From positions 1-64,000 of the forward strand of contig JBBDWR010000022.1 in the NCBI GenBank assembly GCA_040902745.1: a stretch of 64,000 nt of DNA, read 5' to 3'. The notes below the pieces were generated by a model that made no database searches, was not told where the DNA came from, and was given only the letters and a program-made list of their open reading frames with translations. Numbering within the stretch: the stretch's first letter is position 1; every line of letters starts with the position of its first letter. The position numbers and the translations under genes are program-made. The DNA comes from JBBDWR01 sp040902745 (GTDB lineage: Bacteria; Actinomycetota; UBA4738; HRBIN12). Below, piece by piece: positions 42,169 through 49,881 of this stretch.

Positions 42169-43688
42169 GCGCCTCGGGTGGCGAAGCCCCGACGCCGCCG
42201 TCCACGGGCGCGCCCGTCGGCGCCCCGGTACGCCGGCAGGGTCCGCCGGTGCAGCAGGGCACGATCGCCGATCAGTCGCGTCCAGGCCGCCGGGCGTCGG
42301 CGTTCCCCGAACCCGATGTTGCTGCCACCCAGCTCCCGGCGGAGCACCTACGCGCAGACCCGCCGGGCTTGCCGGAGGTCGCCGAGCGGGACCTTGTCGT
42401 CCACTACACGCGGCTCTCGCAGATGAACTACGGGGTCGACACGGGGGTGTACCCACTGGGCTCGTGCTCGATGAAATACAACCCGAAGTCGTCGGAGGAG
42501 GCCGCCGCACTGCCGGGGTTCCGTCGCCTGCACCCGCTGCAACCGGATCGGACGACCCAAGGGGTACTCGAGATGCTCTGGCGTCTGGAGCACGCCCTGT
42601 GCGAGATCACCGGGATGGCTCGCGCGACGCTGCAGCCGCCCGCAGGGGCGTGCGGCGAGCTCACGGGTCTGCTCGTGATGCGCGCGTATCACGCCGAGCG
42701 TGGCTCCGAGAAGACCAAGGTCGTGATCCCCGACGCCGCCCACGGGACGAACCCCGCCAGCGTGCGCCTCGCAGGCTTCCAGGCGGTGGCGGTCCCCAGC
42801 GACGATCGGGGTCTCGTCGATGTTCGGGCACTGGAGTCGATCGTCGACGACGAGGTCGCGGGCTTGATGCTCACGAACCCGAACACGCTCGGGTTGTTCG
42901 AGCGCGACATCGAGGAGATCGCGGGGATCGTCAAGGCGGTCGACGGACTCGTTTACTACGACGGGGCAAACCTCAACGCGATCCTCGGACGCTGCCGGCC
43001 CGGTGACATGGGCTTCGACATCGTCCATATCAACACGCACAAGACGTTCGCCACGCCCCACGGCGGCGGGGGACCGGGGGCCGGGCCCGTGGGTGTGGTC
43101 GATGCCCTGGTGCCCTACCTTCCCGTTCCGCGTGTCGAGCGCGACGACGCGACGGGTGTATTCCACCTCGAGCACGACGCACCCAGCAGCATCGGCCGGA
43201 TGCACGGGTTCCACGGCAACGTCGGCGTCCTCGTGCGGGCCTACCTCTACGTGTTCCTGCACGGATCTGATGGGCTGCGGGAGGTGAGCGAGCGGGCGGT
43301 GCTGAATGCGAACTACCTGGCCAACCTGCTCCAGGAGAGCTACCCCCTCGCCTACCCGGACGGAGCGCCGATGCACGAATTCGTCGCCACCGCCAAGCGC
43401 CTCCGCGACCAGCACGGGATCCGGGCGACGGACGTCGCGAAGCGCCTGATCGACCTCGGCTATCACCCCTCCACGGTCTATTTCCCGCTTGTGGTCGAGG
43501 AGTCGATGATGGTCGAACCGACCGAGACCGAGACGGTCGAGACGCTCGACGCGCTCGCAGCCGCTCTTCGGCAGGTCGCCGAGGAGGCGGTGAGCGATCC
43601 GGACCTGCTCCGGCAGGCACCGGTGACGACACCTGTGCGCCGACTCGACGAGGCTCGGGCCGCGAGGCACCTCAAGCTGCGCTGGTAG
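42165..43688 (+). CDS. gcvPB: glycine dehydrogenase (decarboxylating) subunit 2
   Basis: A 507-residue C-terminal half of P protein. The PLP lysine is Lys293 in HINTHKTFATPHGGGGPG. YPLGSCSMKYNP, LQPPAGACGELTGLL, AHGTNPASVRLAGF and SSIGRMHGFHGNVGVLVRAYLY are family blocks. Residues 1-40 are Pro/Gly/Ala-rich and probably disordered. AAGGAGGGA precedes the GTG at 42165. It forms a heterotetramer with the GcvPA product. Confidence 0.95.
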   Translation: MSASGGEAPTPPSTGAPVGAPVRRQGPPVQQGTIADQSRPGRRASAFPEPDVAATQLPAEHLRADPPGLPEVAERDLVVHYTRLSQMNYGVDTGVYPLGSCSMKYNPKSSEEAAALPGFRRLHPLQPDRTTQGVLEMLWRLEHALCEITGMARATLQPPAGACGELTGLLVMRAYHAERGSEKTKVVIPDAAHGTNPASVRLAGFQAVAVPSDDRGLVDVRALESIVDDEVAGLMLTNPNTLGLFERDIEEIAGIVKAVDGLVYYDGANLNAILGRCRPGDMGFDIVHINTHKTFATPHGGGGPGAGPVGVVDALVPYLPVPRVERDDATGVFHLEHDAPSSIGRMHGFHGNVGVLVRAYLYVFLHGSDGLREVSERAVLNANYLANLLQESYPLAYPDGAPMHEFVATAKRLRDQHGIRATDVAKRLIDLGYHPSTVYFPLVVEESMMVEPTETETVETLDALAAALRQVAEEAVSDPDLLRQAPVTTPVRRLDEARAARHLKLRW

Positions 43689-43718
43689 GAGCCCCCCGTA
43701 TGTGGGGCGCACCGCCCC

Positions 43719-43740
43719 GGACGCCCTGTTCAGGGCGTCC
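43719..43740 (+). terminator. hairpin terminator after gcvPB
   Basis: GGACGCCCT (43719-43727) pairs with AGGGCGTCC (43732-43740) around a GTTC loop. No T tract follows. Confidence 0.6.
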
Positions 43741-43837
43741 GCGGGTAGTCGAGAAGGACTACTCGGATGTGGCCAGTTCCACTCAAGTCTCGGGCGATGG
43801 ACGCCGATGGTGGGGATGGGAGGAACGACAAACATAC

Positions 43838-43950
43838 GGTCCCGACAAGAGCAAACCGCCGGAAACGGTGGGACGCAAAGCTTCGGGCCTCGCGTAGGAC
43901 CACCCGCCAAGAGGGTGGAACGCACGAGGCGGCCGAGCTGCCGAAGGACC
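43838..43950 (+). ncRNA. GEMM-I cyclic dinucleotide riboswitch (c-di-GMP-I class), with A at ligand position 20
   Basis: The invariant parts of the GEMM-I aptamer are all present: GCAAACC (43851-43857), a GAAA-tetraloop hairpin CCGCCG-GAAA-CGGTGG, GGGACGCAAAGC (43870-43881), GGGCCT, and the closing GCCGAGCTGCC then GAAGG. P1 is GGTCC (43838-43842) with GGACC (43946-43950). Against Vc2 numbering, A47 is 43877 and C92 is 43941. Position 20 is A (43850), whereas c-di-GMP aptamers have G; G20A is the change found in cGAMP-sensing GEMM-Ib RNAs. The extra stem with loop GCCAAGA lies in P3. It ends 59 nt before a secreted CAP-domain gene. Confidence 0.9.
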
Positions 43951-43986
43951 AGAGTCGCTAGTACCGGCTTTGGCGATCGGGCGGGG

Positions 43987-44005
43987 CCCCTCGAAAGAGG
44001 AGGGG
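43987..44005 (+). promoter_or_regulatory. ribosome-binding-site hairpin, expression platform of the riboswitch
   Basis: CCCCTC (43987-43992), GAAA loop, then GAGGAGGGG (43997-44005), which is the Shine-Dalgarno 4 nt before the ATG at 44010. The stem (one bulged A) would hide the ribosome-binding site, suggesting translational rather than transcriptional control. Confidence 0.6.
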
Positions 44006-44009
44006 AGAC

Positions 44010-44477
44010 ATGGGCACCATCAAGATCGGCCGGATCACTCGGATCGCTCTCGTCTCCACGCTGTGTCTCGCCCTCGGGCTGGGCGCGCTGGGGGCCACAC
44101 CTGCATCCGCGGCGCACAAGAGCCGCCGGGAACAGATGCTCACCTTGCTGAACAAGGCGCGGACGAACCGCAACATCGGTCGTCTGCACATGCACCGAAC
44201 CGTCGCGCGACGCGCCGCGGGCCACAGTCGGGACATGGCCAAACGCCACCGGCTCTTCCACACGAACCCTCTCGCTCGACAGGTCCGCGGTCTCCGTTGG
44301 AGGATCGTGGGCGAGAACGTCGGCGTCGGATCAAGCGTGGACGGGCTGCATCGCGCTTTCATGCGCAGCGCCCCGCACAAGCACAACGTCCTGAACCGCT
44401 CGTTCGACCGGGTGGGGATCGGATTCAAGACCGACTCTCGCGGCTACCAGTACGTCACCCTGGTCTTCTACGGCTGA
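44010..44477 (+). CDS. secreted CAP-domain (SCP/PR1-like) protein, copy 2
   Basis: A 155-residue protein with a signal peptide (ALVSTLCLALGLGALGATPASA, cleaved near residue 34) and a CAP domain. Recognised are LTLLNKARTNRNIGRLHMH, AAGHSRDMAKRHRLFHTN, IVGENVGVGSSVDGLHRAFM, HKHNVLNRSFDRVGIGF and YQYVTLVFYG. It is a paralogue of the 39154-39639 gene but lacks its mature-region cysteines. It lies directly under the GEMM-I riboswitch and so should respond to a cyclic dinucleotide. Confidence 0.9.
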   Translation: MGTIKIGRITRIALVSTLCLALGLGALGATPASAAHKSRREQMLTLLNKARTNRNIGRLHMHRTVARRAAGHSRDMAKRHRLFHTNPLARQVRGLRWRIVGENVGVGSSVDGLHRAFMRSAPHKHNVLNRSFDRVGIGFKTDSRGYQYVTLVFYG

Positions 44478-44517
44478 CCGACCGTCGCGAGCATGCGTTC
44501 CCCCCGTGGGGACGTGG

Positions 44518-44547
44518 AGAGGCCCCGGGTGCGAGCCCGGGGCCTCT
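44518..44547 (+). terminator. Rho-independent terminator after CAP gene
   Basis: AGAGGCCCCGGG (44518-44529) pairs with CCCGGGGCCTCT (44536-44547), loop TGCGAG, followed by TCC. It may serve both converging genes. Confidence 0.8.
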
Positions 44548-44572
44548 TCCATGTCGCTCGGTGTTCGCGCGA

Positions 44573-45871
44573 TCAGGGCTTTGCGGGAGTGACGGCTCCG
44601 CGGGAGTTCCGGCTCCGCCTGCGGGCAACCAGCAGCGCGCCTGAACCCGCGAGGGCCAGAAGCAGGCCCAGGACCGACAGTTCCACCGCGTCGGAACCCG
44701 TGAAGGCCGTATCCCCCGCGCGGACGGTGGGTCGATCGTCCCCCTCACCGCGGGGTCCACCGGGGTTGTTCTCGTCTCCGCCTCCGACCAGGGTCGTGTC
44801 GCAGGAGGCCGTGTCGCTCACCGCCTGCGCCGTGAAGGCGCCGTGCGCGGACACCGAGACCTCGTTGATCAGCGGGGCGGGAGCGTCCACACGGGGGATC
44901 GAATAGGGGAGGTGGCGGGTCACGCTCACACCCGGCGCGATCGTCGAAGGGAATTCCGAGAGCGTGCCACCGACGAGTTCGTCGATCACGACGACACCCT
45001 CGAGCGGCTCGGTGCCGGTGTTCCGGACCCGGATACGGAAGGAGACGTGGTCGCCGAGCGCTGCGCTGATCGGGCACTTCTTGGCGACGTCCACGACCGG
45101 TTCCCCGTGAGCGACCCCCGAACTGCAGGTGGACTCGTCTGCCACACCTTCACCGGAGACGGCGCCGCTGGCGCCGGCCGTGACCGTGTTGACGAGCGGA
45201 TCGGGGTCGCCGGGCTGAACGGTGTAGTCGACGCGCTCGGTCTGTGACTCGCCGACGGCCAGGGAGGATCCGAACCCCGCCAGAACACCTCCGAGCAGTG
45301 GGTCGCGGACGGTCACGTCGTGCAGGGTCTCGTCACCCGTGTTCTCGACGGTGATCCGATAGGAGATCTCCTGCCCCGGCGTCGCGACGCCATCGGGACA
45401 CTCCTTCGTCACCCGGATGCCGGGAGAGTGTTCGATCTCGCTGGAGCAGGTGGCGCTGTCGGAGACGATCTGCTGCGTGCCCGCTCCCACGGCGGAGACG
45501 CTCACCGTGTTGCGCAAGGGGTCCGGATCGTCCGGGCGCACGGTGTAGGTCAGATGCACCTGCGCGGACGATCCCACTGCGAGGCCGTTCGGGAACCCGC
45601 CGAGATCGCCTCCGAGGAGCGGATCGTCCACCACGAGGTCGGTCAGCGTCTCGCCCCCGGTGTTCGTGACGCGGATACGGTAGGAGATCGTGCCGCCGAC
45701 CGGGGTCGTGCCGCTCGCGCACGTCTTGTCGACGTCGATCGAAGGATCGTCCTCGACGGTCCCGGCCGACGCGCCGAGCGCACTCGTGAGCACCACGGCG
45801 ATCGCGATGACGATCGGGAACGACGCAGGTGCGCGCCGGGAGCGCCGTCGCCGTGGGCTGGACCGCCGCAT
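44573..45871 (-). CDS. cell-wall protein with three DUF11-type repeats and a sortase-like anchor
   Basis: A 432-residue surface protein. A very basic start (MRRSSPRRRRSRR) precedes a signal segment (about 17-36). Three repeats of about 105 residues follow, each beginning with a K-x-C (VDKTC, VTKEC, VAKKC), carrying an ISYRI or SFRIRV strand and VTNTG-type turns, and ending with a second Cys (ATC, STC, ASC). Each repeat probably has one disulfide in an immunoglobulin-like fold. The C-terminus is TAFTG (388-392), a hydrophobic helix and RRRSR, a sortase-type signal with Phe where LPxTG or LAxTG would be expected. Probably a wall-displayed stalk or adhesin. Confidence 0.82.
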   Translation of the reverse strand: MRRSSPRRRRSRRAPASFPIVIAIAVVLTSALGASAGTVEDDPSIDVDKTCASGTTPVGGTISYRIRVTNTGGETLTDLVVDDPLLGGDLGGFPNGLAVGSSAQVHLTYTVRPDDPDPLRNTVSVSAVGAGTQQIVSDSATCSSEIEHSPGIRVTKECPDGVATPGQEISYRITVENTGDETLHDVTVRDPLLGGVLAGFGSSLAVGESQTERVDYTVQPGDPDPLVNTVTAGASGAVSGEGVADESTCSSGVAHGEPVVDVAKKCPISAALGDHVSFRIRVRNTGTEPLEGVVVIDELVGGTLSEFPSTIAPGVSVTRHLPYSIPRVDAPAPLINEVSVSAHGAFTAQAVSDTASCDTTLVGGGDENNPGGPRGEGDDRPTVRAGDTAFTGSDAVELSVLGLLLALAGSGALLVARRRSRNSRGAVTPAKP

Positions 45872-45960
45872 CGAGGATCTCCTTCCTTTCGCTCCCCGAA
45901 GGGGAGACGGTCAGGGGGAGCACGAGCCAGGGGGCCGCCTGGGCTTCGGCCGTTCGGCCG

Positions 45961-45989
45961 AGTGTAGGTCCCGTACCTGCGCGGAGCAA
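45961..45989 (-). promoter_or_regulatory. promoter of the DUF11 repeat protein gene
   Basis: On the minus strand: TTGCTC (45989-45984), 17-nt spacer, TACACT (45966-45961), with the start codon about 90 nt downstream and GGAAGGAG before it. Confidence 0.55.
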
Positions 45990-46099
45990 CGAGCGCAGGA
46001 CGATCCGTACGCTGGCCTTCGCCAGGCCCCCCTTGCGCGGAGTACCGCGCTCGGGGTAGGCAAGGGGTCCGACATGCGCGGGCGAAAGGGGAGAGGCAG

Positions 46100-46651
46100 A
46101 TGACGAAGAGCAGATGGACGGCGGTCGCCGTCGTCGGACTGGTGGTCGCGAGCTTGATCGGAGCGGGATCCGGATCTTTGGCTGGACCCCGCCAACGAGA
46201 TCACGTCGGGACCGGGCACGCGGTCGCGACGAGGGGCGCCACGACGTTCGAGCCCAACTCCAATATCACGAGCACCCTTCGGTTCGGTGCGGATCGGATC
46301 GTCGTGAACTCGGGGGACCAGGTTCGCTGGGTCCACCGAGACTCCGACCCCGACCCGCACACGATCACGGTCGTGGCGCCGGATGAGGTTCCGAAGTCGG
46401 TGGGCGACGTGTTCGGAGGGAACTGCCCGTCCTGCGACCACGCCTTCGAGGGACACTTCGGCGGTGGCGGCCTGGTGCGCAAGGTGGAAGACGAAGATGA
46501 CGCGGAGTTCGGCCTCGACGGCCCAGGCGACTCGCTGTGGCTGGATCCGGGAGCCAAGATCACCGCAACCGTTTCGGCTGCCCCGGGGACCCGCCTGAAC
46601 TACATCTGCGTGATCCACCCGTGGATGATCGGCAAGATCAGGGTGAACTGA
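46100..46651 (+). CDS. secreted cupredoxin (plastocyanin/azurin-like) protein
   Basis: A 183-residue protein with a signal peptide (VAVVGLVVASLIGAGSGSLA). The type 1 copper ligands are His87 (DPHTITVV) and Cys170, His173 and Met176 (YICVIHPWM), the usual C-x2-H-x2-M loop. Between the first His and the C-terminal loop is a long insertion (about 95-150) with a CPSC pair (109-112), a Gly-rich stretch and an acidic segment. Likely an extracytoplasmic electron carrier or copper binder. GGGGAGAGG precedes the ATG. Confidence 0.88.
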   Translation: MTKSRWTAVAVVGLVVASLIGAGSGSLAGPRQRDHVGTGHAVATRGATTFEPNSNITSTLRFGADRIVVNSGDQVRWVHRDSDPDPHTITVVAPDEVPKSVGDVFGGNCPSCDHAFEGHFGGGGLVRKVEDEDDAEFGLDGPGDSLWLDPGAKITATVSAAPGTRLNYICVIHPWMIGKIRVN

Positions 46652-46911
46652 CGAAGGTGGCACAGTGCGAGGGGACGGCCCCGGCCCCCATGGTCGAGCC
46701 GTCCCCTCGGACATCTCCGAGGCGCGGAGGCAACCGCACACGACAGGGGATCGGGCCAAAGGTGTGCCAACCTGTACGTACTTTACATAATGTGCGTTAT
46801 CGGGGTTTACCCGCGCACGATGTGACTCGGATATGGTCCCCACCCAGGCGGGCCGTCGCGGTTGGCCACTCTCACGCGCGTGCGGGCTGGTCGAACCCGT
46901 CTGCGTCGGAC
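46652..46911. other. intergenic region between convergent genes
   Basis: 260 bp with no supportable gene. It holds the terminator at 46669-46708 and an unusually AT-rich island (about 46775-46812) with the imperfect palindrome ATAATGTGCGTTAT (46787-46800). Nothing else is recognised. Confidence 0.6.
46669..46708 (+). terminator. hairpin terminator after cupredoxin gene
   Basis: GAGGGGACGGC (46669-46679) and GCCGTCCCCTC (46698-46708), perfect 11-bp stem, 18-nt loop; no T run. Confidence 0.65.
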
Positions 46912-49245
46912 TCAGCGAGGTGCGTCCGCCATCGCCGGATCGCCGCGCAAACGCGCCCGGAATCCCCAGACCGCCACCTGCCACAGGGCTTCCACGATGA
47001 TCCGGCGGGAGATCTTCGATTGGCCGTGCTCTCGCTCCCGGAAGGTGATCGGCGCCTCCCCCACCGCCGCGCCGAGCGACCACGCGCGGAGCGCGAGCTC
47101 GATCTGGAACCCGTACCCCTCCGAGGTGATCGGGCGCACGAGCAACTCCTCCAGCAGGGCCCGACGGTAGACGCGGAAACCACTTGTGGCGTCCCGAACC
47201 GGTAGGCCCAGAGAAAGACGCGCGTAGAGGTTGCCGGCACGCGACAGTGCGACACGTTCTCGACTCCAGTTCGTGACGGCTCCTCCCGGTACGTACCGGC
47301 TCCCGATCACCAGGTCGAGCGTGTCCGCGGCGTGAAGCAGGCCGTGCAGCTCCTCCGGCTGGTGGGAAAGGTCGGAGTCCATCTCCACGATGAGCTCGTA
47401 ACCCTCCTGGATCGCTGTGTCGAAGCCCGTTAGGTAGGCGCCGGCGAGCCCGGACTTCGTCGCCCGTTCGAGCAGGCGTAGTCGCGGCTCCTGCTCCGCC
47501 CGGCCCGCCACGATCTCCCCGGTGCCATCGGGCGAGTTGTCATCGACGACGAGGATGTCGACGTGCTCCGGAAGCGAAAGCAGCTCCTCGATCACCGTCC
47601 CGATCGTCTCGCCCTCGTCGTAGGTGGGTAGGATCACGAGCGTCGATGCGGGCTCCGGCAACGGGGCGGGCCTGCCACGATCTCGACGGCGGCGACGAGG
47701 CAGCACCACGCCGGCGACGACCAAGGCTAGGCAGAACCACGGGATCCAGTCGCCGAGGCGCACGTAGGGTGTCCGCACCTCGCTCGCGCGAACGTTCTCT
47801 CGGAGCAGGGCGGGCTCGAACAGATCTGTGCTCCCCACCACCGCTCCGTCCGCGTCCACCACAGCGCTGATGCCAGAGATCGCCGCGTGCACCACGAAGC
47901 GGCCGGTCTCCACCGCTCGCAGCCGGCTCATCTGCACGTGCTGACGTGAAGCCGCCGTGTCCCCGTACGAGGCGTTGTTCGTGGACACCACCAGCAGCTG
48001 CGCCCCCTCGTTGACCAGCGTGCGCTGGATCGACTCGAAGGAGTTCTCGAAACACACGGAGGCACCGATCGGCGGTAGGCCCGCGCCCACCAGCGGCCGC
48101 ACCTCGATTCCCGGGGTGAGGTCGTAGGGGATCTGCTGCAGCGCCGTGAGCCAGTCCAGCGCCCCGCGCAGCGGCACGAACTCCCCGAACGGGACGAGGT
48201 GCACCTTGGCGTAGGTGTCGACGACCGCACCTGACGCGTCGCGAAGCACCGCCCGTCTTTCGAGACCCCCGGACGGACCGGGTTCGGTCGAGCTCACCAG
48301 GGTCGGGGCGCCCACCGCCCGGATCGCGCCACCCACCCGCGCCAGCGTCGCCGGATCGGTGGCGCCTGGGTCCAGGGAACTCTCCCCCCACACGGCGAGA
48401 TCCGGCGGGGCCTGTGCGAGCGTGCGATGCAGGTCGGCGTGCATCCGCGCGATCTCGCGGTCTTCCTGGATCGACGACATCCCGGCCGCCCGGCGCACAT
48501 CGACCTGGAGCGTCGCCACATCCAGATCCCGGCCGTCAGGCGTGGCAGCGGGAAGGAGCGCTGGCCACACCGCAAGTCCGACGGCGAGCGTGCACGCCGC
48601 GAGGATACGGGCCGGTCGGCGTTCCCGATGCGCCGCGTCGGCCGCCGCGACGACCAGACCGTTGACGACCGCCACGACGAACGCGATCCCCCACGCGCCG
48701 GCGACCGACGCGAGGGGGAGCAACGCGGGATTGTCCACCTGTGGCGCCGCCAGGGTCCCCCAGGTGAAACCGCCGAAGGGAACCATCCCCCGCAGCCACT
48801 CGACGAGCACCACCCAGAGGGCGGCCGCGGCGATCGCCGACCACCACGGCCTGCGGAACCGCCACACGAGCGGAAGCAATCCCGCGAATCCTCCGACGAA
48901 CACTGCGCACAGCAACGTCAGAGCCCCCCACGCCAACTCCCCGAACAGGGCGATCCAGTACAGGGTGGCTCCGAAGTAGGCGATCCCGAAGCCGAGCCCC
49001 AGCAAGAAGCCGCGTCGCGGTCGCGCATCCCGTGCCAGCCACAGCAAGGGAGCGAGCGCAACGAAGCCCAGCGGCCACACGCCTGCAGGTGGGAGGGACA
49101 GCGACAGGAGCAGTCCGGCCAGGCTTGCGAGAACCAGGGAGACGAGGAGAGGTGGGCGGGGCGCGCCTACGCGCAGTCCCGGCAGAGCTGCCGCTTCGCG
49201 TCCTTGAGCTGGCTCCGGTGCTTGACCAGGTAGCACTTCTTGCAT
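46912..49245 (-). CDS. apolipoprotein N-acyltransferase fused to polyprenol-phosphate mannosyltransferase (Lnt-Ppm1)
   Basis: About 777 residues in two fused enzymes. The N-terminal Lnt has about 6-7 TM helices and a nitrilase-like domain with the Glu (VWGESSLD), Lys (AKVHLVPFGEF) and Cys (SVCFENSF) triad; it adds the third acyl chain to lipoproteins. The C-terminal GT2 domain (about 540-777) has VILPTYDEGETIG, VVDDNSPDGTG, EMDSDLSHQPEEL and GFQIELALRAW. It should make polyprenyl-phosphate mannose. M. tuberculosis Rv2051c has the same fusion. No ATG, GTG or TTG is in frame between the DUF4193 stop and the first TM helix. The ATG at 49245, inside the DUF4193 gene, is the nearest start, so the 5' end is uncertain. 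Confidence 0.85.
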   Translation of the reverse strand: MQEVLPGQAPEPAQGREAAALPGLRVGAPRPPLLVSLVLASLAGLLLSLSLPPAGVWPLGFVALAPLLWLARDARPRRGFLLGLGFGIAYFGATLYWIALFGELAWGALTLLCAVFVGGFAGLLPLVWRFRRPWWSAIAAAALWVVLVEWLRGMVPFGGFTWGTLAAPQVDNPALLPLASVAGAWGIAFVVAVVNGLVVAAADAAHRERRPARILAACTLAVGLAVWPALLPAATPDGRDLDVATLQVDVRRAAGMSSIQEDREIARMHADLHRTLAQAPPDLAVWGESSLDPGATDPATLARVGGAIRAVGAPTLVSSTEPGPSGGLERRAVLRDASGAVVDTYAKVHLVPFGEFVPLRGALDWLTALQQIPYDLTPGIEVRPLVGAGLPPIGASVCFENSFESIQRTLVNEGAQLLVVSTNNASYGDTAASRQHVQMSRLRAVETGRFVVHAAISGISAVVDADGAVVGSTDLFEPALLRENVRASEVRTPYVRLGDWIPWFCLALVVAGVVLPRRRRRDRGRPAPLPEPASTLVILPTYDEGETIGTVIEELLSLPEHVDILVVDDNSPDGTGEIVAGRAEQEPRLRLLERATKSGLAGAYLTGFDTAIQEGYELIVEMDSDLSHQPEELHGLLHAADTLDLVIGSRYVPGGAVTNWSRERVALSRAGNLYARLSLGLPVRDATSGFRVYRRALLEELLVRPITSEGYGFQIELALRAWSLGAAVGEAPITFREREHGQSKISRRIIVEALWQVAVWGFRARLRGDPAMADAPR

Positions 49246-49529
49246 ACGAACTCGGTGTCCTGCGGCGGGACGACCTTGACCGCCAGAGGCTCGAGCTTTT
49301 CCTCTCTCGTGAGAGCGAGCCCGGTGACTTCCTCCTCGTCGGTCCCTGCGCGGGCCTCCTTCTTGGCGATCTGGTCGATGGACTCGACGTCCTCGTCGCT
49401 CACCGCGGCTCCCTTGGCGCGCGCGGCTGTCGCCGGCGGGGTCGGGGTGTCCCCGTCCGCGGCCTCGGGAGCGTCCTCGTCGGCCTCCTCGAGTTCTTCG
49501 TCGTCGAGTTGCTCGTCCGTGTCTTCCAT
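49167..49529 (-). CDS. DUF4193 family zinc-ribbon protein
   Basis: A 120-residue acidic protein. Residues 1-60 are Glu/Asp-rich and disordered. The C-terminal DUF4193 core ends in a zinc ribbon CKKCYLVKHRSQL...LCRDC. The family is restricted to actinobacteria and has no proven function. Its 3' end overlaps the likely start of the lnt-ppm gene, so the two are co-transcribed. Confidence 0.87.
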   Translation of the reverse strand: MEDTDEQLDDEELEEADEDAPEAADGDTPTPPATAARAKGAAVSDEDVESIDQIAKKEARAGTDEEEVTGLALTREEKLEPLAVKVVPPQDTEFVCKKCYLVKHRSQLKDAKRQLCRDCA

Positions 49530-49627
49530 CGTTTCCCTGCGACCTTGGGGGCGACCTCGTGGACTCTCGGAGACCGAGGGCCGGATCGTGGTGGCCGGAT
49601 CGTGGTGATAGGACGTTGCAGCGCCGC

Positions 49628-49655
49628 ATCATACTGCCTGTCGGCGTGCCCGCAA
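49628..49655 (-). promoter_or_regulatory. promoter of the DUF4193-lnt operon
   Basis: Minus strand TTGCGG (49655-49650), 16-nt spacer, TATGAT (49633-49628), about 100 nt before the DUF4193 start. TATGAT is one of the best -10 matches in the window. Confidence 0.6.
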
Positions 49656-49789
49656 CGATCCCCGCTGGGCACGCCCGTCCTGGTGCGTAAAGCGCCTCGA
49701 CAAACGCCGCGCGCACTCTCGGTATTCCCGATGTGCCACGCGGCTCGGCGTGGCCGGTGGGTCGGGAAAAGTTGCGAAACGGGGGCGAG

Positions 49790-49881
49790 GAGGCCAAGAG
49801 AAGAAAGAGAAGAGGACCCAAGAGACCTTTGGGGCCGCAACGCCGGGGCGCTGCGTTCTCTACTCAGCCTCTTGGGTCCTC
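49790..49881 (-). terminator. large hairpin with T-rich tail, terminator of the amidohydrolase unit
   Basis: On the minus strand GAGGACCCAAGAG (49881-49869) pairs perfectly over 13 bp with CTCTTGGGTCCTC (49824-49812). A 44-nt GC-rich loop with its own short stem lies between. TTCTCTTTCTTCTCTT follows directly, like a terminator tail. The loop is much longer than in ordinary terminators. Confidence 0.6.

Noticed and set aside
46537..47205. Plus-strand open frame after the cupredoxin
   Set aside because: It spans the terminator and runs antisense through the lnt-ppm 3' end without any domain; no start signal.
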